DNA of 64,000 bases from the NCBI GenBank assembly GCA_027886175.1, contig JAJNNQ010000027.1, positions 8,198,001 through 8,262,000 on the forward strand, given 5' to 3'. Origin of the DNA: Phylloscopus collybita (Eukaryota > Chordata > Aves > Passeriformes > Phylloscopidae). The notes beneath the pieces are model-generated. The model was not told where the DNA came from and did not search any database. It saw only the letters and a list, made by a program, of their open reading frames with translations. Position 1 is the stretch's first letter; every line of letters starts with the position of its first letter. Both the position numbers and the translations under genes were made by a program. Of this stretch, positions 1 to 11,354 are shown one piece after another.

Positions 1-3000
1 AATAACCACATGAATTTGCAAAGGGAGTGCAGTTACTGCATGCACAAATACCAAATTAAGTTACTGTCCAAGCGAACATCTGCTCCAATGAAACAGTGCT
101 GCACTAAAATGGACCTCTCTGGAGTAAAAAATCTTAGGACTTCAAGCACAAGAGCTCACCGAAAATGAGGAGAGCACACGAACCTGTCTGCAAACTGCCA
201 GCCAAACTGTTGGCCTTCACCAGAGACCCACAGTCAGAGTAAACAAAAACTAGATGCACTGCCATGTCACCTTCCCTTCCCTGCATGTGATCTCAGGGTA
301 AAGACATATTTAATATGTTTGAGACACGTGACTAAGCTTAATTAAGATCTAATTCTGTGACTGCTAACCCATTTACACCAAGTTATTCTCCAGTCACTCA
401 GAAGTGCGAGTTGGAATCTAATTTTCCATTTTTTTTCCTTCTCTTTTTAATTATTTCTTTCTGAATTACACACAAACCAATGTGCAATCAGTAGGATAGG
501 AGAACTTAAGGACTGGTCTGCCCAGGACACATCAGCACCAAGCACAAATGGGTTGGAGTTTCTGGATAATAGACAAAGTTTAAATTTGCATCTCTGGGGT
601 GAGTGAAATTAATGGGCTTGAGATTTACACTCTAAGCCGGCACTTGACAAGAGCACTAGAAAAGCAAACTCATGCTCAAAGAGCTTTCCATCAACATCAC
701 ATCAAGACGATGCAGGGACAGTGCAAGGGAAGGAGCACAGCTCTGCACAAATCTCCACAAATCTATGTGGGAAGAGGGCTCACGGCAAGAAAAATGCTTA
801 AGTACAGGTTTATCCTTCTCCTCCTGCTGTGACTCAAGGTGGATGCAATTCCTTCACAAACCACCCATGTCCACTGGAGATCTGGCGCTCCACACCTCGT
901 GGCTGCCTGGCAGAACCTGAGGGCCTGGTGCTTATCGCGCGTTTTTGTGGCTGTTAATCACCACCCAGCCGGACACCCCGGAGCAGGCAGTGCTGGCCAG
1001 CCGGTGTCAGCAGTGCCAACTCCCTTCCACACACCTGGCAAACCATCTGGAACAACCTGAGGGATGGCAGGGCTCCTTACAACCTCAGGAGTGCCACAAC
1101 GGAGAGCTCAGCACTGCTGCTGTCCTTGTTCCTCCTTTTGGGAACAACACCATGATTTTGGCACATTTCTGTTTTAGCAGAACATAATCCTGGATAACAT
1201 TTAGGGAACTAATGGAGGAGAATGTCTCACAAGCAAATTGCTCTGATGAAATAAAACCTGAGTATATTGAGGGTCAGAGAGACTTGTCCAAAGTCTCCCT
1301 GAGAATCAAACAGGAACATGGGTAACCTCAGCTGTGCACCATGTGATCATGTCTGGCAGACATGCACCTACCACACAGATCCATGGAAATATTACCATTA
1401 AAAATCAGGGCCTGGAGGAGACCCAAATGAGGCATCACATCAGTGAGATGTAGGTGATCCCTGACAGATGTTGTTCTGACACGCTCTTGAAAAGATATCC
1501 CTCTCTCTGCAAAAGCCACAACTCCATCATTGAGAATTTGTTCCAGGATTTAAGTCTTCTCGCTAATTGGAAAGCTTTTCCAAAGAACTGATCTCAGCCT
1601 CACTTGATACAAGGGACAACCTGTCCATCAAGGTGGGTACAGAGCACAAGCCAGTCTCACAGATAAAAAGTGTCACTCTACTCACCTTTCCCTGGGGGGT
1701 TCCTACAGCCAGTTATTCTTCCTCTCCTCTGGGCAATGTCCAGTTTTTGTTGCTGACAACTTAGAGCAACCAAAATACATGCACAAGCAGCCTAATGCTA
1801 GTGATAATGAAGTTATGTTTATATTGATGGTGACTTGGCTGGCCCCACATCCGCCACTGGGTTTGTCTAACAGCCCAAAGCTTACCCCGGGCTGGTGCAG
1901 CCCCAGCCACAGCAGCAGGAAGGGAACAAAGGCAGGAGCTTCTTCCAGCAGGTCAGCCCATGAGTCAGCAGCCCCTGCTCCCACAGCCACTCCAGGCTTC
2001 CATGGGAGCCCAGTGTGGTCACTGCTGAGCTGACAGCTAAATCAGAAGAGTTACACTGAGGGGACACTGCCACAGGCTGCAGTGACAGGTGCTGAGAGAC
2101 ACCAGCACATCCTCTGGAGGCACCAACACAGCCCCCACAGCATTGTTCACAGAACCACAGAATGATTTAGGTTGGAAAAGACTTCAGATCACCAAATCCA
2201 ACCTCTGACTGATCACCACTTTATCAATTAGATCATGGGCCCAAGTGCCACATGCACTCATCCCTTTAACAAATGAAACAAGATGGAGCATCTGGCAAAG
2301 CTGGTGGGAAGGAGATCCCACTTTCCCCTGCAGCATGGCTTAGGGCTGCCCCACTGGCACATAGGACAGGGACAGTGCTGGAGATGGCTGCTGGAGCAGG
2401 TCCCTGCTCTGCACAGCAGGACCCACCCTGTGCTGTGGCAAATCCCCTTTGCTTGGTTTCTCTCACTGAATCATCTTGGAATGAGGAAGAATGTTATCAG
2501 CAAAATAGTAAATGGTTTATCAGTGCAAATTGTTATCCAATTCTGATTCAACAGAAAAGCTTCTCTTTGACCACAACACGAGGTGAGATTATCTAGAAAA
2601 CGACAGAAAAGTTGTTTTGACTATTCTGCACACATTAGATAAGATGAGGAAATGCTGTTTTGGCGTGTTTCTTCAGAGAAGCAATGAGATTCCAGAAAGA
2701 GGAATTATACGAGGAAACACAGAGACCATGGAAATTTATAGGAGGAACACACAGATCATGCAAAGACTAGCATTCACACTCCAGCTGCAGGTACTCGGGT
2801 CTCAGGGCCAGAGCCACGTGTGTCCAGCTCCACCCGCGACAGGTCCCCCTCTGGGTGGGACAGGGCCAGTTTAAGACTTTGGGACTCAGGATGCCCTGCC
2901 TCGCCCTCCGGGACTGCTCAGACCCGGGGGGCTGCGGCCAGCGCTCCGGCAGCACCTGCAGGGCGGGCATGGTGTGAGCGCTGGGCTCCCCGAGCACACA

Positions 3001-3126
3001 CCGGGTGTCCCCCAGGCCTCCCCGGCCCCGTTGCCCCGGTACCGCGTCACATCCGTCGGGGCCCGATGATGCAGACGCGGGATCCCCGCGCATCCGGTCG
3101 CTCGCACCGCAGCCGGGAGCGGGGCC
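1..3126. other. Intergenic region left of DNTTIP1
   Basis: I see no coding exon that I can support here. Short reading frames on both strands show no family resemblance and no paired splice sites. The only recognisable element is a CR1 tail near 2.15-2.26 kb, listed separately. Base composition turns GC- and CpG-rich from about 2.9 kb, which marks the DNTTIP1 promoter island. In human the left neighbour of DNTTIP1 is the WFDC cluster; I see no whey-acidic-protein cysteine pattern here. Confidence 0.6.
2148..2262 (-). repeat. CR1 LINE 3' tail remnant
   Basis: The plus strand reads acagaaccacagaatgattt followed by aggttggaaaagacttcaga. This is the reverse complement of the CR1 3' end, which ends in an ATTCTATGAT-like repeat preceded by a CTTCCAACC block. 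The copy is short and diverged, so it is an old 5'-truncated insertion on the minus strand. Its outer limits are approximate. Confidence 0.75.
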
Positions 3127-6100
3127 ATGGGCGCCGCCCGCGATGCGGAGCAGCAGCCGGGACCGCCGGGCGAGGAGGGCCCGGGCGACGCCGAGGAGCA
3201 GCTGGTCAGCACGGTGGGGACGGGGCCGGGCAGGGCAGGGCAGGGCGGGCAGCGGGCGGCGGCGGGGCCGCGGCTGACGCGTGTGTCCCGCAGAGCCCCT
3301 GGAACATCATGATCAAGCACCGGCAGGTGCAGCGGCGCGGGCGGCGCTCCCAGATGACCACCAGGTACGGCGGGACCGGGATGAGCGGCCGGGGCACCTG
3401 CTGGATGGAGGGGGAGGGTGCGACAGTGGGACCGGGGTGGGCACCGGGCAGAGGGAGGATCCGGTGAGACCGGGCCGGGGCAGGGGATTCCAAGGCGCGG
3501 GTCCTTGACCCCTCCACCCGCAGCTTCACGGACCCGAGCGTGTCCATGGACCTGCTGCGCGCTGTGCTGCAGCCCAGCATCAACGAGGAGATTCGAGGCA
3601 TCTTCAACAAGTACATGAAGGTGAGCGCGGGGGACAGGTGGGCAGCAGAGGTGCACGGGGACAGCTCGTCTGCCACCGAGGACATTGCACCTCTCCGGGA
3701 GCTGAGCAGAGACTGCACAGACTGTCACCCTCTCCTGCCTTTTCCTCTCCAGTTCTTCCAGACAGCAGCAATCAACGTGCGTGATAATGTTGGGGAGGAG
3801 GTGGACCCAGAGCAGCTCATCCAGGAGACCTGTAGGAGCTGCCTGGAGCAGGTGGGTGCTGGTGAGGTGTTTCTTGGGTGCCCAGCCAAGCAAAGCAGCC
3901 TGGCTAGAATATGTCCCTCTTAACAGCTTTGCTGTCACCATGGGGGGACATCCACAGCCCTTGTGTGACTGCTGTGTTGGGATTCATCCTCACTGGGAAG
4001 AAGGGAGCAGTCAGGGTGGGCAGTTTGTGCTGCTTCTTCTCACTGCTGCTGTAGGAACATGGCACACTTCTGGAGTCCCACAGAAACTGCCCCCCAGCAC
4101 CCGTCAGAGGGTCCTGGCAGGGTACAGCAGGATTTTTTCCTTTCACATATTGCTTATCTGCCAGTTTGCCAGAACTTACCATGCTCAGATTGTGCTTTTG
4201 CATCTGGCTGTCTGTGGAAGCATGGCCTGGTAGCACTCCAAAAGCAAAGTTGTTGCAGGGCTTTTAGGTAGATATGTAGAGGTGGGGGTTGCTTATGGGG
4301 CCCTCTCTGAGCCTGGAGTCCATGGAACCTTCTTTGTCTTCCTGCAGGCCAAACTGTTGTTCTCCGATGGCAAAAAGGTGGTTCCCAGGTTGCCCCATGA
4401 GCAGGCAGTGCCAAAGGTAATTGTTGTGATTTTGCACAGGGAGAACTGGGAGAAGAGTTGGGATCGCTTTGTTCTCTATCTCTTCTTGGCTACCAGTGCT
4501 GTAGTGCAGAAGCAGAGTGGGGGATGTTTGGCTTGAAGGGAATACAGAGCAAAGGGAATCCCAGCTGTGGGTGCTGCTTGTTGCAGTTCAGTGCTGCTCA
4601 CAGAGGTGGGCTGGGATCAGTGTTCATCTGGCCAGGTAGGGAGAAGAGCCCTGCTCATCCCACTGCCCTTCCTCTTCCAGCGTGCACGACAGATGGATGA
4701 AGAGCTGAGCCGTCGAGGGAGCCCCGTTCCAAAAAAGGTAGGATTTTCCCCATAAGAGATTTTATGTTTTGGGAAGCCTGGCCCTCATTCCTGGCCATTC
4801 CCACAGTGTGAGTGCATGGAGGTGCACAGGCAGCTTTTTTGAGGGGTTGGAGATGCTCACTCTGGTGCCAGGCAGTGTTTTTGCCTGTGGCAAGAGAAGC
4901 AGCTTCCCTGGGAGAGGGAGGGTTGCTGAGGGTTCCCTCAGCCAGCACAGCTGAGTCACAGAAGGGTTTCTTCCATGCAGAGGAAGGGGCGGCCTCCAGG
5001 ACAGAGCCTGTCAAATGACCGCGGAGTCTCAGGCATGGCAGCGTGAGTACAAACCCTGAGCTAGAGCCCCTGTTTTGGGAGGGCAGGGGGAATGAGGCTG
5101 CCTGTGGGGAGCACAGAAACCCCACAGACTCCTCTCCTGCAGAGAGATGATGGGAGTTCTTCTGGGTGTGGGCAGAAGCAGAGTTAGATTGTGTTGTTCC
5201 CCTCAGGAGGCAAAGACCTTCCAGGAAGGGGTTTTGAACAGGCCCAAAGGGATGAAAAGGTCTAGATGGACCATCCAGAGTGAGTGGTGAGACATGGAGG
5301 ATGGTGGGATCTGGGCAGCCAGGAGAGGAGAATGTGCAGCAAAGCTGAGGGTCCAGAGCTGGGCACTGTGGGGGAATGGAGGGTGTGAAAAAGGGTGGAT
5401 CTGTAAGGCTTGGGCTCAGTCCCTGCTGCCGGTGGTGACTAAGCTGATCCCAGTGGGACTCATTCTTACTGTGTTTTCCTTCCCCTCAGGTGGAAGCTCA
5501 AAGTCTCTGAGCCTGTGAAAAGGGATGGACCAAAGGTATTAGCTGTCCGACACTGCTGGGCTCCCTCTCTCCTCCCCTTTGCTCCCACTAGCAGAGCCCT
5601 GCAGCTGCAGGACCGCAGGACTGCGCGGGCTGTGCTCTGCCCTGATGGGAGCCTGGGCAGGGGTGGAGGAAGAAAAGGAAGCGAAGTGCCCGGAGGCCTT
5701 TGCTGGTCTCCCCAGGCACCATAGCCTGTAGCCCTGCGGTGTGGTGCCGCTGAGGGAGACCTGAGGAGACCAGGAGTAGCCAGGAGAATCCCACAAGTGT
5801 TTCCCAGGGAAACTGCTTAGATCTTCCCAGACAGAATGTAACGTCCCTGCCCTGCGCAAGGCTGGAGGTCTGTGGCCAGCTCCCTCCCTCCCAGTTTGGA
5901 GGCAGCTCCAAGGTTCCCTGTCAGAGAGCAAAGGCTTGTGGAGCATGGCCAGCAGCAGCTTCATTTCTAATGTTGCCCCTTTTCCAATTGCTCTGTAGTG
6001 GGATCCATCCCGACTGACTGAAACCACAACCTTTGTGCTGGGATCTCGAGCAAACAAGTAAGGAACGGCCCTGTTGATGGAGGGTGGTGTCCCCAGGCAG

Positions 6101-7476
6101 GAGCCCGTGACACTCCTCCCGTCGCTTCGCTTCTCTGCCTCAAAAGCAGTAGGAAGGGCTTGGGGAGGAGAGGGGTGTCCCTGTGCCACCACAGCTGCCC
6201 TCCCCACAACCCTAACACCCCTTGTGTTCCTATTGCAGAGCTCTCGGGATGGGAGGAACAAGAGGGCGACTCTACATCAAGCATCCCCACCTCTTTAAGG
6301 TCAGGTGCCACAGCCGGATGGTTTCCCATGGGAATTGGGAACGTGTGCTTCAGCTCCCTTGTTTACTTCCTCCCCCATGCTCTTGTTTGTTATTTTAGAG
6401 CTCATTCCCAAGGTCTGGCTAGCACACAGAACATGAGCCAACAGTGTTGTGTGCCTGCCAAGGCAGCGGGTTTGCCAGAGCCAGGGCTGAGGCTGGAGCA
6501 GGGCAGGCGGAGCCGGGGGCAGAGCAGAGCAGGGCGCAGCATCCTGCAGGAGGGGGCTTTTAGGGGAGGGTCTGTCACGGTTCTCAGCTCGGTCCTTGCT
6601 GCTTTATTGCAGTACGCGGCTGACCCGCAGGATAAGCACTGGCTGACAGAGCAGCAGCACATGAGGGCCATTGGGGGCAAGATGGTGAGTACGGCCGGGC
6701 ACAGGGCCCGCACAGGCAGAGGAGCCGTGGGCCAGGTGGCAGTGGCAGGAGGATAGGCAGGGTGCGGGGACACAGCCCTTGCCCACAGGACTGGGGCGCG
6801 GGCCAGGAGGCACACCTGGCTCCCACAGGGACAGGGGTGGCTGGGGGGTTGTGGCCCTGCCCTGGCTGCCCCTCGCAGGCACCCTGAGGTGTCCCCCGCC
6901 TTGTGCCGCAGGCCTACCTCCTCATTGAAGAGGACATTCGGGATTTGGCTGCCAGTGAGGATTACAGGTGAGGACCAAAGCAGACACTCTGAAGGTGCTG
7001 CTGTGCCTGGGGGCTGCTTCCCTAGGGGCCCCCACCGTGTCCCCCCTCACTGCTGCATTGCAGGGGAATCCTGTGCCAGACAGACTCTCTCCATGATAGT
7101 CGGGGGGCCTCGGTTATGGTTGGGGTTTGGTGCCCAGGAGGCCCTGTTGAGCATCTATTTGATTTGGACGTGGTGTTGGTTGGGGGTCCATAGTAGGTTT
7201 GGGCCCAGTGCTGATTTGAGATCCACGGTGGGTTTGGTGGGTCTGGGCTTGGTACTGATGGGTGCCACGGGACGTGGTGGGTTTGGGGTCAGCAGTAGTT
7301 GCTGGAGTTCCTCCATCTCACCCTCCTTCCTCCCCAGGGACTCTGTTGATCTACGGCTGGAAGAGCTGAAGCCCTTCATCCCACCAGCCTGGATGACTGA
7401 GAAGATGCAGAAGCACATGGAGACGCTTCGTCGCGGGGGGGACGTGCCACCCCCCGAGGACCCCCCAGAGCCCTGA
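3127..7476 (+). CDS. DNTTIP1: Deoxynucleotidyltransferase terminal-interacting protein 1 (TdIF1)
   Basis: Thirteen coding exons: 3127-3213, 3294-3364, 3524-3620, 3753-3851, 4348-4416, 4681-4737, 4981-5042, 5490-5535, 5999-6057, 6239-6299, 6613-6684, 6912-6967 and 7338-7476. All have GT-AG borders and matching phases, giving 324 aa (human about 329). The start MGAARDAEQQPG matches the human N-terminus. Diagnostic blocks are NPWNIMIKHRQVQRRGRRSQ-like (here SPWN), the helical MDLLRAVLQPSINEE dimerisation segment, a basic AT-hook-like RKGRPPG, and the C-terminal GMGGTRGRLYIKHPHLFK / YLLIEEDIRDLAASEDY region, which binds DNA and nucleosomes. The family protein is nuclear. It binds terminal transferase and is the scaffold of the MiDAC histone deacetylase complex with HDAC1/2 and MIDEAS. 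It lies upstream of UBE2C in the same orientation, as in human. Exon 1 could instead use the donor at 3205, but the one at 3214 preserves the family LVxT residues. Confidence 0.95.
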
Positions 7477-7484
7477 TGCCCCCC

Positions 7485-7490
7485 AATAAA
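7485..7490 (+). terminator. DNTTIP1 poly(A) signal
   Basis: A canonical AATAAA lies 9 bases after the DNTTIP1 stop codon, so the 3' UTR is extremely short. The UBE2C promoter starts about 100 bases downstream. Confidence 0.85.
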
Positions 7491-7594
7491 GCCGCTTCGT
7501 TCCCACGTCGCCGCCTCCTGGGGACCGGGGCTGGGGCTGTCTGGCCATTTAAGGGCCTGCGGGATCCGCGGTTCCGTCCCTCTCGGGGCACTGA

Positions 7595-7745
7595 CCAATC
7601 ACAGCGCTGTGCGTCAGTGCCCGCCCGTCAATCTGCAGCCGCTGGCCGTTACCGTGGGAGCTGCATCCTCGGCGGGCGGTGATTGGTCGGCTCGAACGGG
7701 GCTGCGCGCTGATTGGTGGAGGGGCCGCACGCGGAAATATTCAAA
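7595..7745 (+). promoter_or_regulatory. UBE2C cell-cycle promoter: CCAAT boxes plus CHR
   Basis: A CCAAT box lies at 7595-7599. Two inverted ones (ATTGG) lie at 7682-7686 and 7712-7716, exactly 30 bases apart. TTCAAA at 7740-7745 is the reverse of the CHR core TTTGAA and sits 28 bases after the last CCAAT box. This spacing is typical of promoters bound by NF-Y and by DREAM/MMB, which restrict transcription to G2/M, as expected for UBE2C. The sites are seen directly; the binding factors are inferred from known cell-cycle promoters. Confidence 0.7.
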
Positions 7746-7810
7746 CGGGGCGCGGGAGCAGGCGGGGCCGCGCGGGGCGGGCGTACTGGAGTGTCCGGGA
7801 TCGGGGCTGC

Positions 7811-7895
7811 GACCGAGCCGCTCTTGCACCGAAGAAGGGGTCGGGACCGAGCCGCTCCTGCATCGGAGAGGGGTCGATACCGAGCCGTTCGGGAG
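7811..7895 (+). repeat. 34-bp tandem repeat in the UBE2C 5' region
   Basis: Two and a half imperfect copies of a 33-34 base unit start at 7811, 7845 and about 7878, each opening with (g)accgagccg. They lie between the CHR element and the UBE2C start codon, so they probably fall in the 5' UTR or core promoter. Function unknown. Confidence 0.7.
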
Positions 7896-8154
7896 AGCGT
7901 CTGGAACGGGGGTTGGGGTCGGGCCGGCGCCGCACCCGAGAGCCCCAGGCAGCGCCGTTCGGGGAGCCCCGCTAGGAGGGCCTTGACCGCCGCTCGGTAC
8001 CGGCAGAGCCGCAGCGGGGCCCGAGGCCTGCCCCGAGCGGGACTGCGGGAGGGAGGGAAGGAGCCAGCGGAGCCCGGTTCGGCGCCGCCCGGGAGTGGGA
8101 ACCGCGTCCAGCTCGTGACCCGCCGGCAGTGGCGGCCGTGCACCGGGAGCCGCT

Positions 8155-9353
8155 ATGGCCTCACAGAACGCCGATCCCGCCGCTGTGTCCAGCGCAGCCG
8201 CCCGCAAAGCGGCCGAGACCGGAGCCACGGCGGCCCGCGGCGCGGTGGGGAAGAGGTGAGCGGGGCCGGGATGAGGATGGGGACGGCCCCGGTGAGCCGG
8301 CCAGTAACGTGCGCTTTCCCCGCAGGCTGCAGCAAGAACTGATGGCGCTGATGGTGAGTGGGGACCCGGGGCCGAGTCGGGGTTTGGGGATTCTGGGTCC
8401 AAGCCGGGAGTTGGAAGTCCCAAAGGCACCCTGGGCTGAACTGGGGTGGAGGGTGTCTCGGGGTGTCCGCGCCGCTCTGACGCGCTGCCCCCGCAGATGT
8501 CCGGTGACAAAGGCATTTCTGCCTTCCCCGAGTCCGACAACCTCTTCAAGTGGATCGGGACCATTGACGGCGCCGCCGGGACGGTGAGAGGCGAGATCCC
8601 GGTCGAGGGGAGGCCCTGACCCTGCCTCACCTTCCTCCCTTCAGCTGAGGGTGGTCCCTGCCCTCCACTGCCCCGTACCTCTTTTTCCTGAAGGCTTCCC
8701 CTCCTCTGGGGCTATGGCCCCTCCTGACTCCTGTCCCACTCGACTCCCACCCCCAGGCCTACGAGGAGCTGCGGTACAAGCTGTCGCTGGAGTTCCCCAG
8801 CGGGTACCCCTACACAGCACCCACTGTTCGCTTCCTGACCCCCTGCTACCATCCCAACGTTGACACCCAGGGCAACATCTGCCTCGACATCCTCAAGGAA
8901 AAGTGGTCGGCGCTGTATGATGTCCGTACCATCCTGCTCTCCATACAGAGCCTGCTGGCAGGTGGGTCTCATGGACAAACTGCTGTGGAGTGCTGGGGGA
9001 AGAGGTGGTGGTGATGGTGGGGATCCCCAACCCAGATCAGGGCTTAAGGGTGTCCAGGTCACCCCCCACCAGCTGACCCAGTCACTGTTTCCAGAGCCAA
9101 ACATTGAGAGCCCTCTGAACACACATGCTGCCGAGCTCTGGAAGAACCAAGTTGGTGAGTGCCTGAAGCAGAACCCTCCTCCCCACTCCTCAGTGGGATG
9201 AGCAGCAGCACAGCCCCCAGTGCTTATCTGGCCCCACAGCTGCCCTGGCCGCTGCCTCAGGATCCTTGGCATCATGTTCCCCCTCTCTCCTCAGCCTACA
9301 AGAAGTATGTGCGGGAGACGTACAACAAGCAGACCAAGAGCCAGGAGACCTGA
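8155..9353 (+). CDS. UBE2C: Ubiquitin-conjugating enzyme E2 C (UbcH10)
   Basis: Six coding exons: 8155-8255, 8326-8353, 8497-8583, 8757-8961, 9095-9154 and 9295-9353. They give 179 aa, the same length as human. The start [15 protein letters not shown] matches the family N-terminal extension, which modulates APC/C activity. The UBC fold follows: [14 protein letters not shown], the YHPNVD segment (HPN motif), and the active-site cysteine Cys114 in [12 protein letters not shown]. The C-terminal helix ends in KQTKSQET. The enzyme passes ubiquitin to APC/C substrates such as cyclins and securin and primes chains that are extended by UBE2S. It lies tandem to DNTTIP1 and convergent with the RGS-binding-protein-like gene. 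The promoter sites upstream suit mitotic expression. No broken or missing residues were seen. Confidence 0.97.
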
Positions 9354-9463
9354 CCATCCCCACTGCTTCCCAACACACCCACTCCTTCCCGGCCGTCCCC
9401 TGTGTTCTGTATCATAGGCTGTTTTTAAATTAATGTCGCAGTCCGAGCCACGGTTAATGTATA

Positions 9464-9469
9464 AATAAA
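9464..9469 (+). terminator. UBE2C poly(A) signal
   Basis: AATAAA within ataaataaat, about 110 bases after the UBE2C stop codon. Confidence 0.85.
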
Positions 9470-9758
9470 TGCACGTTTATAACTTCTGCAGGGAATTCTG
9501 TAACAGCCTTGGCACACACACACGGAGTGCCCAGAGGCCCCTATGCAAGGGTGGAAGGGACACTGACCTTTGTGGGTAACAGGAGCTTTATGAATATTTA
9601 GGGACCTGGAGTGATCCCATTCCCTCACTAGGGTGGGAGCAGCCCCCACCATCACCTGCAAAGGCAGGGGTCGAGGACTGTATAGGCGTACGTAGGGCCT
9701 CTGTCCCCTGCTCTGTGACAGGGGTGTCACCTCTGGTGCTCTGTCCTGCCCCCCTAGC

Positions 9759-10495
9759 TCACAGCACCCCACAGCAGTGCCCAGCACAGGGGCCTCCCCA
9801 GGCTGCGCTCTCTGTGGTGCTGCTTGTCTCTGCTGGCTGTGTAGTCTCTGTGGCTTCCACTGTCCATGGTGGAATGTTGGCTCCACTCTCCATCTCTGCC
9901 AGCGTGGCCCTCACCTGCTCGATCTCCTCCTCCAAGCACTGGGCAATCGGGGGCTGTGAGGAACCCCCTCCTCGCCGGCTGGGCAGCCCCCAGCACCCCA
10001 GCCCAGTGCACAGTGGGGCAACACCACCCCCTTGCATAGAGAAGAGCTGGCAGAGCTGCTGGGCTCTGTACAGGTCCTGCAGGAAGAGCTCCAGGGCGGA
10101 GAGGAAGAGCACCCACAGCCGCTCCAGCTCCTGCCGCTCCAGCGGGCTCGCTGGGGCCTGCCGCAGCCCCGCTAGGAGCACCCGCTGCAATCCTGTGGGA
10201 TAAGCACGCTGAGCTGGGGTGGCCCTGGAGCCCCTCCTTGGCTCCAGTGTGGGTACAGAGGTTCCCCGTGGCTGCTGTCCAGTACAGCAGTTCCCTCCTT
10301 ACCCATGCTGAGCTCACGGGCCTCTGCGCTCCTCCTGCGTCGCTCCTCACGCAGCCGAGGGCTGTCACCGCTCCCCCCAAGCTGCAGCACCAGCTGCCGG
10401 TGTCCGGCCGTGGCCTTGCAGAGGGCAACCTGGGCTGTGGCACACGTTCCCACTGCCCCCTGCCCACGGCACATATCCCTTCTGCCTGGTGCCAT
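9759..10495 (-). CDS. RGS9BP/RGS7BP-family regulator of G-protein signalling binding protein (R9AP-like)
   Basis: Two coding exons on the minus strand, 10303-10495 and 9759-10192, joined by a good GTAAG/CACAG pair in matching phase. The predicted protein has 208 aa (R9AP about 235, R7BP about 257). Residues 25-64 (ALCKATAGHRQLVLQLGG, then SPRLREERRR...ARELSM) match the R9AP segment with TTACYHHLVLTVGG and a following helix. RQELERLWVLFLSALELF matches the R9AP FERLWVAFSGCLDLLE helix. The acidic helix CLEEEIEQVRATLAEME followed by NIPPWTVEA matches the R9AP membrane-proximal part. The C-terminus differs: there is no transmembrane span, but a tail GGPCAGHCCGVL whose cysteines recall the palmitoylated FFGLCC tail of R7BP. 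Such proteins anchor RGS/Gbeta5 complexes to membranes in neurons or photoreceptors. The start at 10495 is a guess; Met at 10474 is also in frame. The first residues could instead belong to an unseen upstream exon. Confidence 0.72.
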
Positions 10496-11154
10496 TACAT
10501 CCCGTGAAAACAGGGCAGGGTCAGGATGCCCAGGGTGGTCGTTTGCTCTCCAGAAGGCTTGGCTGCTCTGTGCCACAGCGCTGTGCTGTGTCTGGGTCTG
10601 GTGGCCCCACCCACCCTGGCTGGGGACTGTACCCCGCCTCATCTCCCCTGCTGTGCTCCACCCCAGCTGGTCCCCAGGGAGCTGTGGTGCTCAGCAGGCT
10701 GGCATAGCATCTTCAGAGAGAGACAGAGACAAGTGTCACCTTTCCCCTGTAGGGAAGGGGCTGCTCCTGCCTTTTCATCTCATAGCCAGGTCCTCTGGGT
10801 GGGAGATGTGGGCCCCCGTGTGGGGCAGGCAGCGGTGGCTCTCTAGAACCCCTTTGGTCCCACAGCCCTGCCCTGGAGCAGGACCTTTGGAACCAGGACC
10901 ATGCTCTCTCATCCTCTGACGTGTGAATGAGCTGCTCTGCACGGAAATTCTGAGCTCAGCACTGGCACCTGTCCAAGATCTTGTCCGTGGGAACCACAAC
11001 TCTGGGCTGCCCCTGCAGCACTCCTCTATGGCGTGAGCCTGCCCATGTTCCCTCCCTGGGGAGCAGAGCAGGGACACACTGCCACAGCCCCCCCCGCCCC
11101 CCTCTCCCATGCACCCCCAGTGAAATCCTGCACCAGCAGCTCAAGCCTTTCCTC
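10496..11154. other. Spacer between the RGS-binding-protein-like gene and TNNC2
   Basis: About 660 bases between the start of the R9AP-like gene and the TNNC2 poly(A) signal. It probably contains the R9AP-like promoter or a 5' exon, but I see no TATA box or clear motif. Confidence 0.5.
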
Positions 11155-11160
11155 TTTAAT
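11155..11160 (-). terminator. TNNC2 poly(A) signal
   Basis: ATTAAA on the minus strand (tttaat on plus), about 195 bases past the TNNC2 stop codon. It is the common one-base variant of AATAAA. Confidence 0.65.
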
Positions 11161-11354
11161 TAAGGCTCAAATCAAAGCCACAGGTGACAGACGGGAGGAA
11201 AAGCTCAGCCGCCAGTGGTGAGATGAGACCAGGACCCTGGCAAAGAGCAAGGTCCCAGCCAGTGCTGAGGGCCAGATGCTGTGGAGCTGCTGCTTCCTGG
11301 ACAGCAGGGGAGCAGGGCTGGGTGCAGCAGCTGGCCCGAGGAATGTCTGGTCCT

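Noticed and set aside
2886..3941. 351-codon open frame on the minus strand over DNTTIP1 exons 1-4
   Set aside because: It is antisense to well-supported DNTTIP1 exons in a CpG island, proline/arginine-rich, and resembles no family.
7090..7310. GGTGGGTTTGG-like degenerate repeats in the last DNTTIP1 intron
   Set aside because: Too irregular to define a unit; looks like simple G/T-rich drift.
7081..7337. Possible G-quadruplex-forming G runs in the last DNTTIP1 intron
   Set aside because: G runs occur, but I cannot judge folding and many GC-rich introns look alike.
7614..8630. 338-codon minus-strand frame across the UBE2C promoter and first exons
   Set aside because: GC-rich sequence keeps several frames open at once; the translation is low-complexity Pro/Ala/Arg, and UBE2C exons explain the region.
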